Source: Pedobacter sp. PLR
GTDB taxonomy: Bacteria; Bacteroidota; Bacteroidia; Sphingobacteriales; Sphingobacteriaceae
Length of the DNA: 64,000 nt
Assembly (NCBI RefSeq): GCF_026239675.1
Contig: NZ_JAPIVQ010000006.1
Span: 434,001-498,000, forward strand
Direction: 5' to 3'
Shown here: piece after piece, positions 54,483 through 63,646 of the stretch
Numbering within the stretch: the first letter of the stretch is position 1
Layout of the letters: the number at the start of each line of letters is the position of its first letter
Position numbers and translations under genes: made by a program
Notes under the pieces: model-generated
The model's input: the letters and a program-made list of their open reading frames with translations, nothing else
Database searches by the model: none
Told to the model about the DNA's origin: nothing

Positions 54483-57400
54483 TTATTGACCGCGTATCGG
54501 GTCTTTAGGTTTCGCTACATTCGGATATTTATAAGTCTTCATTTCGTCCTGTAACACTTTAATCGTGCGATCCAGTTGAGGATCTCTGCCTTCCAGTAAA
54601 TCTTTAGGCGTTTGTTCTACGAAGATATCCGGTGCTACACCTTCATTTTCGATGATCCATTTTCCATCGGTGTCATAAACACCGAAGTTAGGAGAGGTGA
54701 TGCTTCCACCATCCAGCAACCTTGGATAACCGCTGATCCCTACAAGGATACCCATTGTAGTACGACCAACTAATTTACCCAGACCTTTCTTCTTAAACAT
54801 ATAAGGCATCATATCGCCTCCGGAACCTGCATTCTCATTCATCAACATGGCTTTCGGACCAAAGATGCCGTTCCCTGGAGTAGTGAAACTTTTCCCATCT
54901 CTGATGGCCCAGTAGCTCATTAGCTCACGACTTAATAAATCGATCACGTAATCTGCAACCCATCCGCCACCGTTGTTTCTCTCATCCAGTAACAAGGCTT
55001 TTTTATCCATTTGTGAGAAATAATACCTGTTGAAATAAGTATAACCATCAGCGCCTGTATTTGGCATATATACATAAGCGATTTTGCCATCACTTAGCTT
55101 ATCAACTCTTTTACGGTTGTTTTCTACCCAGTCCATCTTTCTCAATTCGAACTCTTGTGCAGTAGCAACCGGTACCACCACCACTTCTCTGGCGCCATCA
55201 AGGCTTGGCTTGCTGTTCACTTTTATCGCGACCTGCTTACCCGCTTTGAAATCAAAAAGACTATAAATAGAAGTTTTTGAAGTTAATGGGACGCCTTCCA
55301 CAGCTACGATATAATCACCTTCTTTGATGTTTAATCCAGGCTCTGCGAGTGGTGCTTTAAAGGTTGGATTCCAATCTAAACGCGTGAAAATCTTTTTGAT
55401 CTTATAAAAACCATTGTCGATCTCATAATCAGCACCCAACATCCCAACAGAAACCGAAGGAGTACCCGGCTCGTCACCAGGATAAATGTAATTGTGTCCA
55501 ACAACCATTTCGCCCATCATCTCATTGAAAACATAAGAAAGGTCCGAACGGTGGTTTACATAAGGAAGGAATTTTTCATACTTCACTTTCATGGCCGGCC
55601 AGTCGGTACCGTGCATGTTTTCTACATAGAAGAAGTCTTTCTCCATGTTCCAAACCTCATCAAACATCTGTTTCCATTCTGCGGTAGGGTCTACCAATAC
55701 TTTGATGCCTTCCAGTTTCAGCTTTCCACTTTCTGAAGTAGCTGGTTTTTTACCCGCATCAACGATGTAGTAGTTCCCTCTGGAGCCATAAAGCATAGAT
55801 TTTCCATCAGCACTTACACTCAGACTGGAAATACCGGTAATCAGGGTGCTCGTTTCCATTTTCTTTAAATCGAGTGAACCCAGTTCGCTATTTCTATAGT
55901 AAAGTACCTGTCCATCCACACCACCATCAATACCCTGAATGCCGCCACCAGGAATAGGAAGCGAAATAATACGACCGCCCAAATCAACAAGATCTACCTC
56001 AATGGTTTTCTTTACCGGAGCAGCAGGCTTTTCTTCTTCTTTTCCTTTCTTATCTTTTTTCGGGTCCTCTTTTTTAGATTCTTCTTTTTTCTTCGCCGGA
56101 GTATCCTCAGATTTCACGACCTCCTCATCACTTTCTGTTTTATACAGGGAAGGTGTTTTCTTAGAAAGAATCAAAGCATAAGCATTGTAATTTACCGGAC
56201 GCTGGTAAGAAGACATGTGTAATCCGCTATTGGTTAAACCAACATCAGTACTCGCCAGGAAGAATAAATATTTGCCGTCTCTGCTAAAACTCGGACTATT
56301 AACATCACTCATCCCATCCGTTACCTGAGTATGACTTTCCGTATCCAGATTGTATAAATATGCCGCACTTACCGCATTTGGCAAGGTCGCTACATAAGAA
56401 ATCCATTTAGAATCCGGAGACCAGGTTGGCTGTAATGCACTAAACGACCTACCTGTAGTAGAACCCTGGGTATCTGCTTTCACCAATATCGGTTTGCGGG
56501 TATTGATGTCGATATAGAACAAGTTCAGGTGGGCATCACCATAGTAAAGTTTCTTACTATCCGGCGACCATACCGGCTGGTAGTAAAATGGTGTTTTCCC
56601 AAGAGGGATATAAATAGGTTCCCCTTTCGTTGCCTGATTCAGGAGTACCAATTGATAGCTGCCGTTCTTATCTGACAAGTAAGAGATGTATTTCCCATCC
56701 GGCGACCATGCCGGGAATTTCTCATAACTGCCTGGTGAGTTCGATAAGTTTCTAGCATCACCTTTTTCTTTAGGCACGGAATAGATTTCCCCGCGACTTT
56801 CAAACAAGGCCCTTACTCCGCTAGGGGAGATCTCTGAATTTCGGATATCGCTGGCCATATCAATATAATGCGGTCTTTTGTAAGGGGCATCTGCCTGAAT
56901 ACTGATCGCAACACTGCGCACTTTATTATTTGTGGTTTCTAAAATATGTGCTTTACCAGCCTGTTCAAAAACAACAAGGCCAGGACTAACATTCAAGCTT
57001 TTAATATCGTAATCCTTGAAATTCGTTAGCTTCTCCGTTTTCTTATTTTTAACATCATAGCTGAATAAGTTCATGGTCAGATCCCTGTCGGATAAGAAAT
57101 AAACCTTATTGCCCATCCATTGTGGTTTCACATTGTTGGAACCTATGCCAGGAATGATCTCTATGTCTTTTGTTTGGGTATCAAAAATCCAGATTTGTGG
57201 CATACCACCACCACGGTAACGCTTAAAGGCTACATTGGAGCGCTCTGTAGGATCCGTGTTTTTGATATAAGCCCAGTATCTTTTATCCGCAGAAGGAGTA
57301 CCCTGAACAGCTTCCGGCATTGGCAAGGCTTTTTCGCCGGTGCCATCGATATTGATTTGGTGCATCCTCGGACTTAAAGCAAACTGAAAGTCTCTGGTAG

Positions 57401-57806
57401 AGGTAAAATACAACTGGTTATTGTCCAGCCAGCCCCTTAGCAAATCTGCTGAAGGGTGAAAAGTAACCCGCTTTGGGGCGCCACCTTCAATTGGGATTAC
57501 ATACACATCCGTGTTGCCATCATAGTTTCCGGTAAAGGCAATTTGTTTTCCATCAGGAGAGAACAAGGGGTTTTGCTCCACTGCCGGATTTACCGTCAGA
57601 CGCCTTGGATTACCGCCGTCTTTGTCGGAAATCCAGATGTCGCCACCATAGACGAAAGCCAGGTGACTGGCACTTACTGCCGGACTACGGATTAAAAGGG
57701 TTTCTTGCTTTTGTGCATTCACAGGGAGGGTTAATCCCAGGGTCATCGTGACCGATAGAGCAGCAGCGGCTAGAAAAGATAGTTTGTTAGGTTTAAGAAA
57801 GGTCAT
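54483..57806 (-). CDS. Tricorn-type S41 protease
   Basis: A 1107-residue exported protein: signal peptide about 1-31, then WD40/PD40 beta-propeller repeats in the N-terminal half (recurring SPDGKxIAF/SPDSKKLYY), a Lys/Glu-rich linker near 565-605, a tricorn C1 and PDZ region (LNIKEGDYIVAVEGVPL), and the S41 catalytic core with Ser995 in NENAGSGGD, His in VVGHNYIY and Glu in ENEGVAPD. It degrades peptides in the periplasm; archaeal tricorn works with aminopeptidases. An M28 peptidase gene ends 16 nt upstream and is probably its partner. Confidence 0.92.
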   Translation of the reverse strand: MTFLKPNKLSFLAAAALSVTMTLGLTLPVNAQKQETLLIRSPAVSASHLAFVYGGDIWISDKDGGNPRRLTVNPAVEQNPLFSPDGKQIAFTGNYDGNTDVYVIPIEGGAPKRVTFHPSADLLRGWLDNNQLYFTSTRDFQFALSPRMHQINIDGTGEKALPMPEAVQGTPSADKRYWAYIKNTDPTERSNVAFKRYRGGGMPQIWIFDTQTKDIEIIPGIGSNNVKPQWMGNKVYFLSDRDLTMNLFSYDVKNKKTEKLTNFKDYDIKSLNVSPGLVVFEQAGKAHILETTNNKVRSVAISIQADAPYKRPHYIDMASDIRNSEISPSGVRALFESRGEIYSVPKEKGDARNLSNSPGSYEKFPAWSPDGKYISYLSDKNGSYQLVLLNQATKGEPIYIPLGKTPFYYQPVWSPDSKKLYYGDAHLNLFYIDINTRKPILVKADTQGSTTGRSFSALQPTWSPDSKWISYVATLPNAVSAAYLYNLDTESHTQVTDGMSDVNSPSFSRDGKYLFFLASTDVGLTNSGLHMSSYQRPVNYNAYALILSKKTPSLYKTESDEEVVKSEDTPAKKKEESKKEDPKKDKKGKEEEKPAAPVKKTIEVDLVDLGGRIISLPIPGGGIQGIDGGVDGQVLYYRNSELGSLDLKKMETSTLITGISSLSVSADGKSMLYGSRGNYYIVDAGKKPATSESGKLKLEGIKVLVDPTAEWKQMFDEVWNMEKDFFYVENMHGTDWPAMKVKYEKFLPYVNHRSDLSYVFNEMMGEMVVGHNYIYPGDEPGTPSVSVGMLGADYEIDNGFYKIKKIFTRLDWNPTFKAPLAEPGLNIKEGDYIVAVEGVPLTSKTSIYSLFDFKAGKQVAIKVNSKPSLDGAREVVVVPVATAQEFELRKMDWVENNRKRVDKLSDGKIAYVYMPNTGADGYTYFNRYYFSQMDKKALLLDERNNGGGWVADYVIDLLSRELMSYWAIRDGKSFTTPGNGIFGPKAMLMNENAGSGGDMMPYMFKKKGLGKLVGRTTMGILVGISGYPRLLDGGSITSPNFGVYDTDGKWIIENEGVAPDIFVEQTPKDLLEGRDPQLDRTIKVLQDEMKTYKYPNVAKPKDPIRGQ

Positions 57807-57822
57807 AAAAAGAGGGCTATAG

Positions 57823-59130
57823 TTAATTACTCAATTTCGGAATTCTGGTAGGAGTGTCTGTGCCTTTAATAATGCTGTTGGCACTTTTTGCAATCCCTTT
57901 AATGGTTGATAAAATATTGTCCACATCAAGTGTCTCAAATTCATCTTTTACCGTGTGGTAAAATTTATCACTGTCGATCTGGTCAGTACTGATGGTATGT
58001 GCAGGAACACCCAATGCCGCTAAAGTGGCATTGTCGCTTCTGTAGAAGAGGTTTTGTTGTGGATATGGATCCGGGTGGAACTTAAATTCTGTGCCTTCCA
58101 GGTTTTTCTGTAAGATCTTTCCAAAGTCCGACTTGTCGAATCCGGTAATAAATGCGGTGTTCTTGCCGAACTTGCTGTCTTTACCAATCATCTCGATGTT
58201 GAACATCGCAACCACCTCATCAGGATTTAACTTTTCTGAGAAATGCTTCGCACCGAAACCACCGATTTCTTCCGCAGTAAAGGTGACAAACACAAGGGTG
58301 CGCTCATTGTTATTTAGTTTTTTGTAATACTTCGCAAGGGCGATTACAGCTGTAGTGCCCGAAGCATCATCATCTGCACCATTGGCAATGCTGTCTGTAC
58401 CTTCCGATTTGATAATTCCTAAATGGTCATAATGACCTGAAAATACCACCAGTTCTTTGGCTTTTGATTTTCCAGGGATCATTCCTGCTACGTTAAACAA
58501 AGTCAGGGTTTCCAGCTTATTCTTTAAGTCTACTTTAAAATCATTGACTACCGTATCTATACCCAATACAAGTACGTAAGCTGAACTGCCGTCGTTCGCC
58601 TTTTTCGCATCAAGGTCTGTCCCGGAAGACAAATATTCGCGGATTCTTTTAAAAGCATCAGCAAATTTCGGGTCTACTAAAATCAGTTGCTTTTTATTCT
58701 CTTTGCCCAATGCTCTAAGCTGGGTATTGAAAGGCTTTTCAGGATCAAGTTTTATCCAGCCAGCGCTGTTACTTTTATCGAATACCTGGTTCTCCGCAGT
58801 GTTTCCATAGACAAGAATGTTTTCCGCAGGGATCTCTTTACCATCAATACTGACTTTCGTGCTAAGCGGTTTCAATTTCTGCCTGGTAAATGTTTGTCGG
58901 AAGCTATTTCCTTCCAGTGGTTTCAAACCTATACTTTTAAATTCAGCGGCAATAAAGGTTGCGGCTTTATCAATGCCCCGGGAATAAGTAGCACGGCCTT
59001 CCATTTCGTCGCTGCTCAGTGTTTTGATCAGACGCTCTACATAAGGTCGGGTAATGATTTTATCAATGTCCTGTGCAAAAGCTTGCTGCGCGAGGAACAC
59101 TACTAATAAGGTGTAAATGGTTTTTTTCAT
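57823..59130 (-). CDS. M28-family zinc aminopeptidase
   Basis: A 435-residue exported peptidase: signal peptide 1-19 (ending AFA), then a domain with a protease-associated insertion and the M28 core. Zinc ligands are His and Asp in SGHYDHLG and NGADDDASGT, Glu-Glu in TAEEIGGFG, Asp/Glu in NIEMIGK and His in FYHTVKDEFETLD. It releases N-terminal residues from peptides. The tricorn-type gene follows after 16 nt on the same strand, so the two probably form a peptide-degradation operon in the periplasm. Confidence 0.93.
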   Translation of the reverse strand: MKKTIYTLLVVFLAQQAFAQDIDKIITRPYVERLIKTLSSDEMEGRATYSRGIDKAATFIAAEFKSIGLKPLEGNSFRQTFTRQKLKPLSTKVSIDGKEIPAENILVYGNTAENQVFDKSNSAGWIKLDPEKPFNTQLRALGKENKKQLILVDPKFADAFKRIREYLSSGTDLDAKKANDGSSAYVLVLGIDTVVNDFKVDLKNKLETLTLFNVAGMIPGKSKAKELVVFSGHYDHLGIIKSEGTDSIANGADDDASGTTAVIALAKYYKKLNNNERTLVFVTFTAEEIGGFGAKHFSEKLNPDEVVAMFNIEMIGKDSKFGKNTAFITGFDKSDFGKILQKNLEGTEFKFHPDPYPQQNLFYRSDNATLAALGVPAHTISTDQIDSDKFYHTVKDEFETLDVDNILSTIKGIAKSANSIIKGTDTPTRIPKLSN

Positions 59131-59183
59131 CAGAATATAATTGTTTTTTTATGAGTTCATTAGGTTAGCCGGAGGACAAAAGA

Positions 59184-60281
59184 TTATGCTTCGGCCGGAG
59201 GGTCCGTCAGCTGTCGCTTTCTACGGGTGATTTCGGTCTCAATACGCGTCTCCTGAATGCCATCTATGACAGCAATCTCGTAGTCTTTATCCTTGTCAGA
59301 AGCATACACCTGTGTCGCTTCCAGATTTTGTATAGAATGGTCATAAGGGCCGCTATCGCTCATCAGCTTCACAAACACCGGAAGACATTCAAAGAAGATA
59401 AAAAGAAGGCCAATGAAAGTGACTGCAAGGGAGGTATTCACATCTCTGGTGCCATCGGTATTAAAGCTCAATTGCCCCAATGCCCAGTTTCTATCGGCAA
59501 AGCCGGCAAGGTTGCTGAGGCTGTCCAGTTCCTTACTGGTATAGAGCTTCTCTGTCATCAGGCCATCAAATTGTTTTCTTCCGTCAACGAATTTTTCCAG
59601 TGCCCTGACATCCGCGGTTAGCGTATCCAGATTTTGCTCCCTTTGTTTCAGTTCCGCTTCTTTCCGTTTGGCATAAGGACCATAGCCCATCACCCCGGAA
59701 GTTTCTAAGGTTTTATTACCAAAGATCTCAAAGTTTAACTTCTGGCGATCTTCCTTGATGGCACCAGCCAGAGAATCGCGCTCCGCTTTGGCTTCATTAA
59801 GCTTTCCGATTTCAATCTTATACTTATTCCCAAAGGAAGCATTTAAGGTATCAATCTTAGAACGCTGGTTGTTCAGGTAGCTGACTTTTAGCCGCTCTTT
59901 AATCTCTTTATCAAATATTTTCAATTCCAGGGGACGGGAGATCACCAGTCCAATCATAATGGCCAGTAAAATCCTCGGTGTTGCCTGTAAAATTTGCTTG
60001 TTTGTACTGGCGTTTTTATTGATACTCGCTACAATGTACCGGTCCATATTAAAGATGGCTAATCCCCAGATCAAGCCAAAAAACACAGCGAAAAGTACTG
60101 CGGCAGTATCGCCCTTAAATACGAAGTACATGGCATAGCCACCAGATAGTGCGGCAAACAGACCTGTAAAGAAAATGGTAGCCCCTATTCCCAGGTATTT
60201 GTTGTGCTCAGTAGGGTGTTTCTCGAGTGTGGAAATGTGCGCCCCCGAGCAAAACCAGAAGAAACGAGATATAGAATTCAT
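59184..60281 (-). CDS. DUF4407 membrane protein
   Basis: A 365-residue protein with transmembrane helices near 33-58, 63-80 and 100-118 and another near 283-303. The intervening 150 residues are charged and coiled-coil-like (INLDTLTADVRALEKF type heptads). The N-terminus ISRFFWFCSGAHISTLEKHP and FNMDRYIVASINKN are typical of DUF4407. Function is unknown. It lies 53 nt upstream of the M28 gene on the same strand, and may share its transcript. Confidence 0.82.
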   Translation of the reverse strand: MNSISRFFWFCSGAHISTLEKHPTEHNKYLGIGATIFFTGLFAALSGGYAMYFVFKGDTAAVLFAVFFGLIWGLAIFNMDRYIVASINKNASTNKQILQATPRILLAIMIGLVISRPLELKIFDKEIKERLKVSYLNNQRSKIDTLNASFGNKYKIEIGKLNEAKAERDSLAGAIKEDRQKLNFEIFGNKTLETSGVMGYGPYAKRKEAELKQREQNLDTLTADVRALEKFVDGRKQFDGLMTEKLYTSKELDSLSNLAGFADRNWALGQLSFNTDGTRDVNTSLAVTFIGLLFIFFECLPVFVKLMSDSGPYDHSIQNLEATQVYASDKDKDYEIAVIDGIQETRIETEITRRKRQLTDPPAEA

Positions 60282-60425
60282 GATATAAAATTCAAAGTTA
60301 ATAAAGACTGTCTATTAAACGCCTGGCTCACCTAGTTGTTACAGTAATTTGCTAGCAATGATCTCATTATCTTCATTTGAATGTGATTTTGTGGTTTTTT
60401 TAACCTTAATATTTTGATCATTGCT

Positions 60426-60433
60426 TATCTTTG
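60426..60433 (+). promoter_or_regulatory. -7 promoter box of rhodanese gene
   Basis: TATCTTTG is a perfect TAnnTTTG match, 15 nt before the ATG at 60449. It overlaps the TTG at 60431 that could otherwise be called as start. No well-spaced -33 element was seen. Confidence 0.6.
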
Positions 60434-60448
60434 AAAAAAGCTAAAAAT

Positions 60449-60769
60449 ATGATAAAGGAAATAACCGTTCAGGAACTAAAAGAAAAGATCGATAATAAAG
60501 AAGACTTCCAATTGATTGATGTGAGGGAAACTTTCGAATATGAAGCCTCGAATCTTGATGGTGTGAACATCCCTTTAGGTGGTATCTTAATTGAAGCAGA
60601 TCAGATTGCTACGGATAAACCAGTGATTATTCAATGCAGAAGTGGTAAAAGAAGCGCAGCAGCAGTAATGCAATTAGAGGCCATGCTTGGATTAACCAAT
60701 TTATATAACCTTAAAGGTGGTATCGTTGCCTGGAAAGAGGCTTTCGATCCTAATATGCCTGTTTACTAA
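60449..60769 (+). CDS. Rhodanese-like sulfurtransferase
   Basis: A 106-residue single-domain rhodanese. FQLIDVRETFEYEASNLDGVNIP carries the CH2-like entry motifs and IIQCRSGKRSAAAV the catalytic Cys in a six-residue active loop (CRSGKR), typical of sulfur-transferring rhodaneses. It starts at ATG 60449 (the longer TTG start falls in the promoter). It is cytoplasmic. A small membrane protein gene follows after 3 nt. Confidence 0.93.
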   Translation: MIKEITVQELKEKIDNKEDFQLIDVRETFEYEASNLDGVNIPLGGILIEADQIATDKPVIIQCRSGKRSAAAVMQLEAMLGLTNLYNLKGGIVAWKEAFDPNMPVY

Positions 60770-60772
60770 ATT

Positions 60773-60979
60773 ATGGGAAAGAAAATAGCATTAAACGTTT
60801 TTTACAACCTGGGTCTGATCATTTCTATCTTCGGTGGAACCTGGGGTTTCAATAACAAACAATACCTGGCCATGGCCCTTTTTGCGGCTACCGGTATCTT
60901 CTTCCTTTATGTAAAGCTGCAACTAATGAAAGAGATGCGTGCTACACTTAAGAAAAAGGAAGCAGAATTGAAGGGTTAA
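60773..60979 (+). CDS. Small two-helix membrane protein, possibly DUF6358
   Basis: A 68-residue protein with two predicted transmembrane helices (about 8-25 and 31-50) and a basic C-terminal tail (LMKEMRATLKKKEAELKG). It resembles the small DUF6358 proteins of Sphingobacteriaceae; no function is known. It is co-transcribed with the rhodanese gene (3-nt gap) and its end overlaps the convergent epimerase gene by 32 nt. Confidence 0.75.
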   Translation: MGKKIALNVFYNLGLIISIFGGTWGFNNKQYLAMALFAATGIFFLYVKLQLMKEMRATLKKKEAELKG

Positions 60980-61994
60980 TTCCTTTTAATCCTAATCCAG
61001 GTAGATTTTTCAACTGATATCTCCCCGCAATGATTTGCGGGGTATCAAAAGGATTGTTCCTGGTAAGCCAGGGGCCATCCAAATCAGCCCAGTCACACAA
61101 AGGAGCAAGCGCCATTCCGGCCTGGGTAGCACATGAGGTTTCACTCATACAACCAATTAATACTTTCATGCCAAAAGAACGTGCCTTTTTGATCATCAGC
61201 GAGGCTTCGTACATACCTGCACTTTTCATCAGCTTGATGTTGATGCCATGGTAGGCACCCCTCAGACCATCCAGATCACTTAAGCGTTGCACTGCTTCAT
61301 CCGCCAGAATAGGAATCGGACTCCGGCCCGTTAACCAGGCATTGCCTTCCAGGTCTGATTTATCCATCGGTTGCTCAATTAGCACTGCACCCTGGTCATG
61401 TAGCCAGTAAATCATGTCAATAGCTTGTTTTTTATCGTTCCAGCCCTGATTAGCATCGATATATAAAGGAACATCTGTTAGACTCCTGATGGTTTGAATC
61501 AGCTCTTTATCATTGTCCCTTCCCAACTTCACCTTCAGTATACTAAATTTCGTAGCATCCAATACTTTCTCTTTGATCACCTCGGGTTCGTCGATGCCAA
61601 TAGTATAAGAAGCAAGTGGCATTTTTGAAGGATCAGCACCGTAGATTTCATAACAGGCTTTTTGCAGGAGTTTCCCATTTAAATCATTCAATGCAATGTC
61701 TATAGCCGCCTTTATAGCCGTATGCCCCGTATCAATATGATCCAGATAAGCAATCACTTCTTCAAAATTGAAAGGGAATACAAAGCGATTCCAGTCTACC
61801 TTTGCCAGGAAAGCTGTTGCCGTTGCCACACTCTCGCCCAGGTAAGGAACCATAGAAGCTTCCCCATAACCTTCCTCATTTTCATGTCGCAATTTCAAGA
61901 GCATCACCGGAGTGCTGGTTCTCGAAAATTTAGCAATAGTAAAAGGATGTTTTAATTCCAGATCGTATGATGTATAGGCAGCCTGCATGGACAT
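60948..61994 (-). CDS. Dipeptide epimerase (L-Ala-D/L-Glu epimerase type)
   Basis: A 348-residue enolase-superfamily enzyme. Catalytic Lys pair motif LKVKLG, metal ligands Asp in YIDANQGW, Glu in IEQPMD and Asp in ILADEA, and second catalytic Lys in INIKLMKSAGM. The GMSETS-type segment IGCMSETSCATQAG fits the dipeptide epimerase subgroup, which works in murein peptide recycling. Starts at 61994 or 61988 are both possible; the -7 box TAACTTTG at 62023-62016 rules out the longer reading to 62018. Confidence 0.88.
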   Translation of the reverse strand: MSMQAAYTSYDLELKHPFTIAKFSRTSTPVMLLKLRHENEEGYGEASMVPYLGESVATATAFLAKVDWNRFVFPFNFEEVIAYLDHIDTGHTAIKAAIDIALNDLNGKLLQKACYEIYGADPSKMPLASYTIGIDEPEVIKEKVLDATKFSILKVKLGRDNDKELIQTIRSLTDVPLYIDANQGWNDKKQAIDMIYWLHDQGAVLIEQPMDKSDLEGNAWLTGRSPIPILADEAVQRLSDLDGLRGAYHGINIKLMKSAGMYEASLMIKKARSFGMKVLIGCMSETSCATQAGMALAPLCDWADLDGPWLTRNNPFDTPQIIAGRYQLKNLPGLGLKGINPSILLPFS

Positions 61995-62015
61995 AAATGT
62001 GGTATTTAGTAATAT

Positions 62016-62023
62016 CAAAGTTA
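62016..62023 (-). promoter_or_regulatory. -7 promoter box of dipeptide epimerase gene
   Basis: On the minus strand TAACTTTG matches TAnnTTTG exactly, about 22 nt before the ATG at 61994. Confidence 0.5.
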
Positions 62024-62077
62024 AAAAATCAGCGCTGCAACGAATGTAAAAATAATATACCTAATATTGTACCCAGT

Positions 62078-63046
62078 ATGAATAGCACGATATATCAGCC
62101 ATTTAAAAACTTCGATTTTAAATATAAAAACTGCTTCTTAAGTGGTGACAACTTTAATGCTCCTGTAGCCGAAATCAATGTATTGCCGGATTGGCTGTTG
62201 AAGGTTGCCAACTTTTCCGGAGAAGAACAGATTAAACTGCTGGATGAGAGTGTGCGTGCTTACAATACCCTAAAGGTTCCTTGCAGTACAGAGGTATACA
62301 ACCAGTTTATTCAACCTTTGGAAGATAAAATTGCTGCAGCTTTCTCTGAAGGTTATGCTGCGGTTTCTGCCTTGCCGGAAGAAGAATTATTCAAATGGAT
62401 CGGTAAGTTTATGTACAGCCTGATTTATATTGAAATGAATGCTGCGGTACGTTTACAGCAGATCAGTGCAGACGGAGTGAATATGTCGCAAGGACTGATG
62501 CACAAATTCGGAAACCTGAATACGATGCTACAAAGCATTTACAGACCAGTGGTATACGAAGATTTTATGCCATGGTCTATCGTAGTGGTGCCTTTGGAAG
62601 AACAAGACACGAGTTTCAGCTTTAGAGATGAAATCAATACTTTAACTTTCTCTTTGAAACTAAAAGATTTCGGAATTATTGCCTGCCTGCAAGACAATGG
62701 AACGAATAAGAAGTTTCATCAGGAGATTTTAACTCAGATTGGTACTACACCACTTTCTCCGCAACAATTTGAAGAGCTTTGTGCACGTTTCTATTATTCT
62801 GCTTATCTGTTCAACAGATTGCCGGAATATACCGTAATGCCGGTAGAAGGAACGATTTATATTGATGCAATGCCATTAAGAGGGACGATGAATAAGGCGT
62901 TATTCGATCATTGGCAACATAAAACGTATGCCCAGGTATTACAGGATTTCTGGAAACCATGGGGACATACGTTATTTGAAATTATTAAAGATCCAACAAA
63001 ACCGATCAGTTATTTTGAACCGGCTTGTTTGCCTGCTACCCAATAA
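62078..63046 (+). CDS. Conserved hypothetical protein
   Basis: A 322-residue soluble protein, not recognised. It starts MNSTIYQPFKNFDFKYKN and is a mix of long helices (EEQIKLLDESVRAYNTLKV, IYIEMNAAVRLQQIS) and beta stretches (PWSIVVVPLEEQDTSFSFRD). There is no signal peptide or transmembrane segment. The frame extends upstream to 61997, but ATG 62078 follows a TAATATTG box at 62062-62069 (7 of 8 matches to the -7 consensus) that would give an almost leaderless transcript. The end overlaps the convergent rhomboid gene by 11 nt. Confidence 0.75.
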   Translation: MNSTIYQPFKNFDFKYKNCFLSGDNFNAPVAEINVLPDWLLKVANFSGEEQIKLLDESVRAYNTLKVPCSTEVYNQFIQPLEDKIAAAFSEGYAAVSALPEEELFKWIGKFMYSLIYIEMNAAVRLQQISADGVNMSQGLMHKFGNLNTMLQSIYRPVVYEDFMPWSIVVVPLEEQDTSFSFRDEINTLTFSLKLKDFGIIACLQDNGTNKKFHQEILTQIGTTPLSPQQFEELCARFYYSAYLFNRLPEYTVMPVEGTIYIDAMPLRGTMNKALFDHWQHKTYAQVLQDFWKPWGHTLFEIIKDPTKPISYFEPACLPATQ

Positions 63047-63644
63047 GACGGCTAATAAAATGAGGAATGATCCCCGGAACTAAAAGGACGGTAACGATCA
63101 TTCCTGTTAATGCACCGAAAAGGTGGGCATCATGGTTGATGTTATCACTTGATCTTTTCGACATCTGCCAGCAGTATGCTAAATACAGCAATCCAAACAA
63201 CCAGGCCCAGATTGGGATAGGTAAGGGGAAGATGATCATTTTAGACATCGGATCAAATAAGATAAAGCTGAATAGGACCGCACTAATGGCACCGGAAGCA
63301 CCAAGACTATTGTATCTCAAGTCGTTTTTGTGCTTAATCACCGAAGGAATATCACTCAAAATCAGACCTAAAAAGTACAGTAAAGCAAACTGCCAGGAGC
63401 CAATCATGGCTTCCAGTCTGAAGGCAAAGAAGTAAAAAGTCATCATGTTAAAGATCAGGTGCATCCAATCTGCATGGATCAGGCCACTGGTAATTAAGGT
63501 GTAAACCTTCTGTTTTCTGGATACACTATAAGGGTGTAACATGAATTTTCCAAACAGTCCGTGGTCATTAAAAGCATAAATACTGGTAACAATCGTGAAA
63601 AGAAAGATGATCGAGGCAACGGGGGTCTGGGTAAAGTAATCCAT
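63036..63644 (-). CDS. Rhomboid-family intramembrane serine protease
   Basis: A 202-residue protein with about six transmembrane helices. The catalytic Ser lies in LGASGAISAVLF (GASG motif) and the His in NHDAHLFGALTG; the WxHADWMHLIFNMMTF segment in the second helix is the typical rhomboid loop. It cleaves membrane proteins inside the bilayer; its substrates here are unknown. The start is 2 nt downstream of the preceding gene on the minus strand, so they form an operon. Confidence 0.93.
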   Translation of the reverse strand: MDYFTQTPVASIIFLFTIVTSIYAFNDHGLFGKFMLHPYSVSRKQKVYTLITSGLIHADWMHLIFNMMTFYFFAFRLEAMIGSWQFALLYFLGLILSDIPSVIKHKNDLRYNSLGASGAISAVLFSFILFDPMSKMIIFPLPIPIWAWLFGLLYLAYCWQMSKRSSDNINHDAHLFGALTGMIVTVLLVPGIIPHFISRLIG

Positions 63645-63646
63645 TG

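Noticed and set aside
60431..60448. TTG start for the rhodanese gene
   Set aside because: It lies in the perfect -7 box TATCTTTG; ATG 60449 gives the normal protein.
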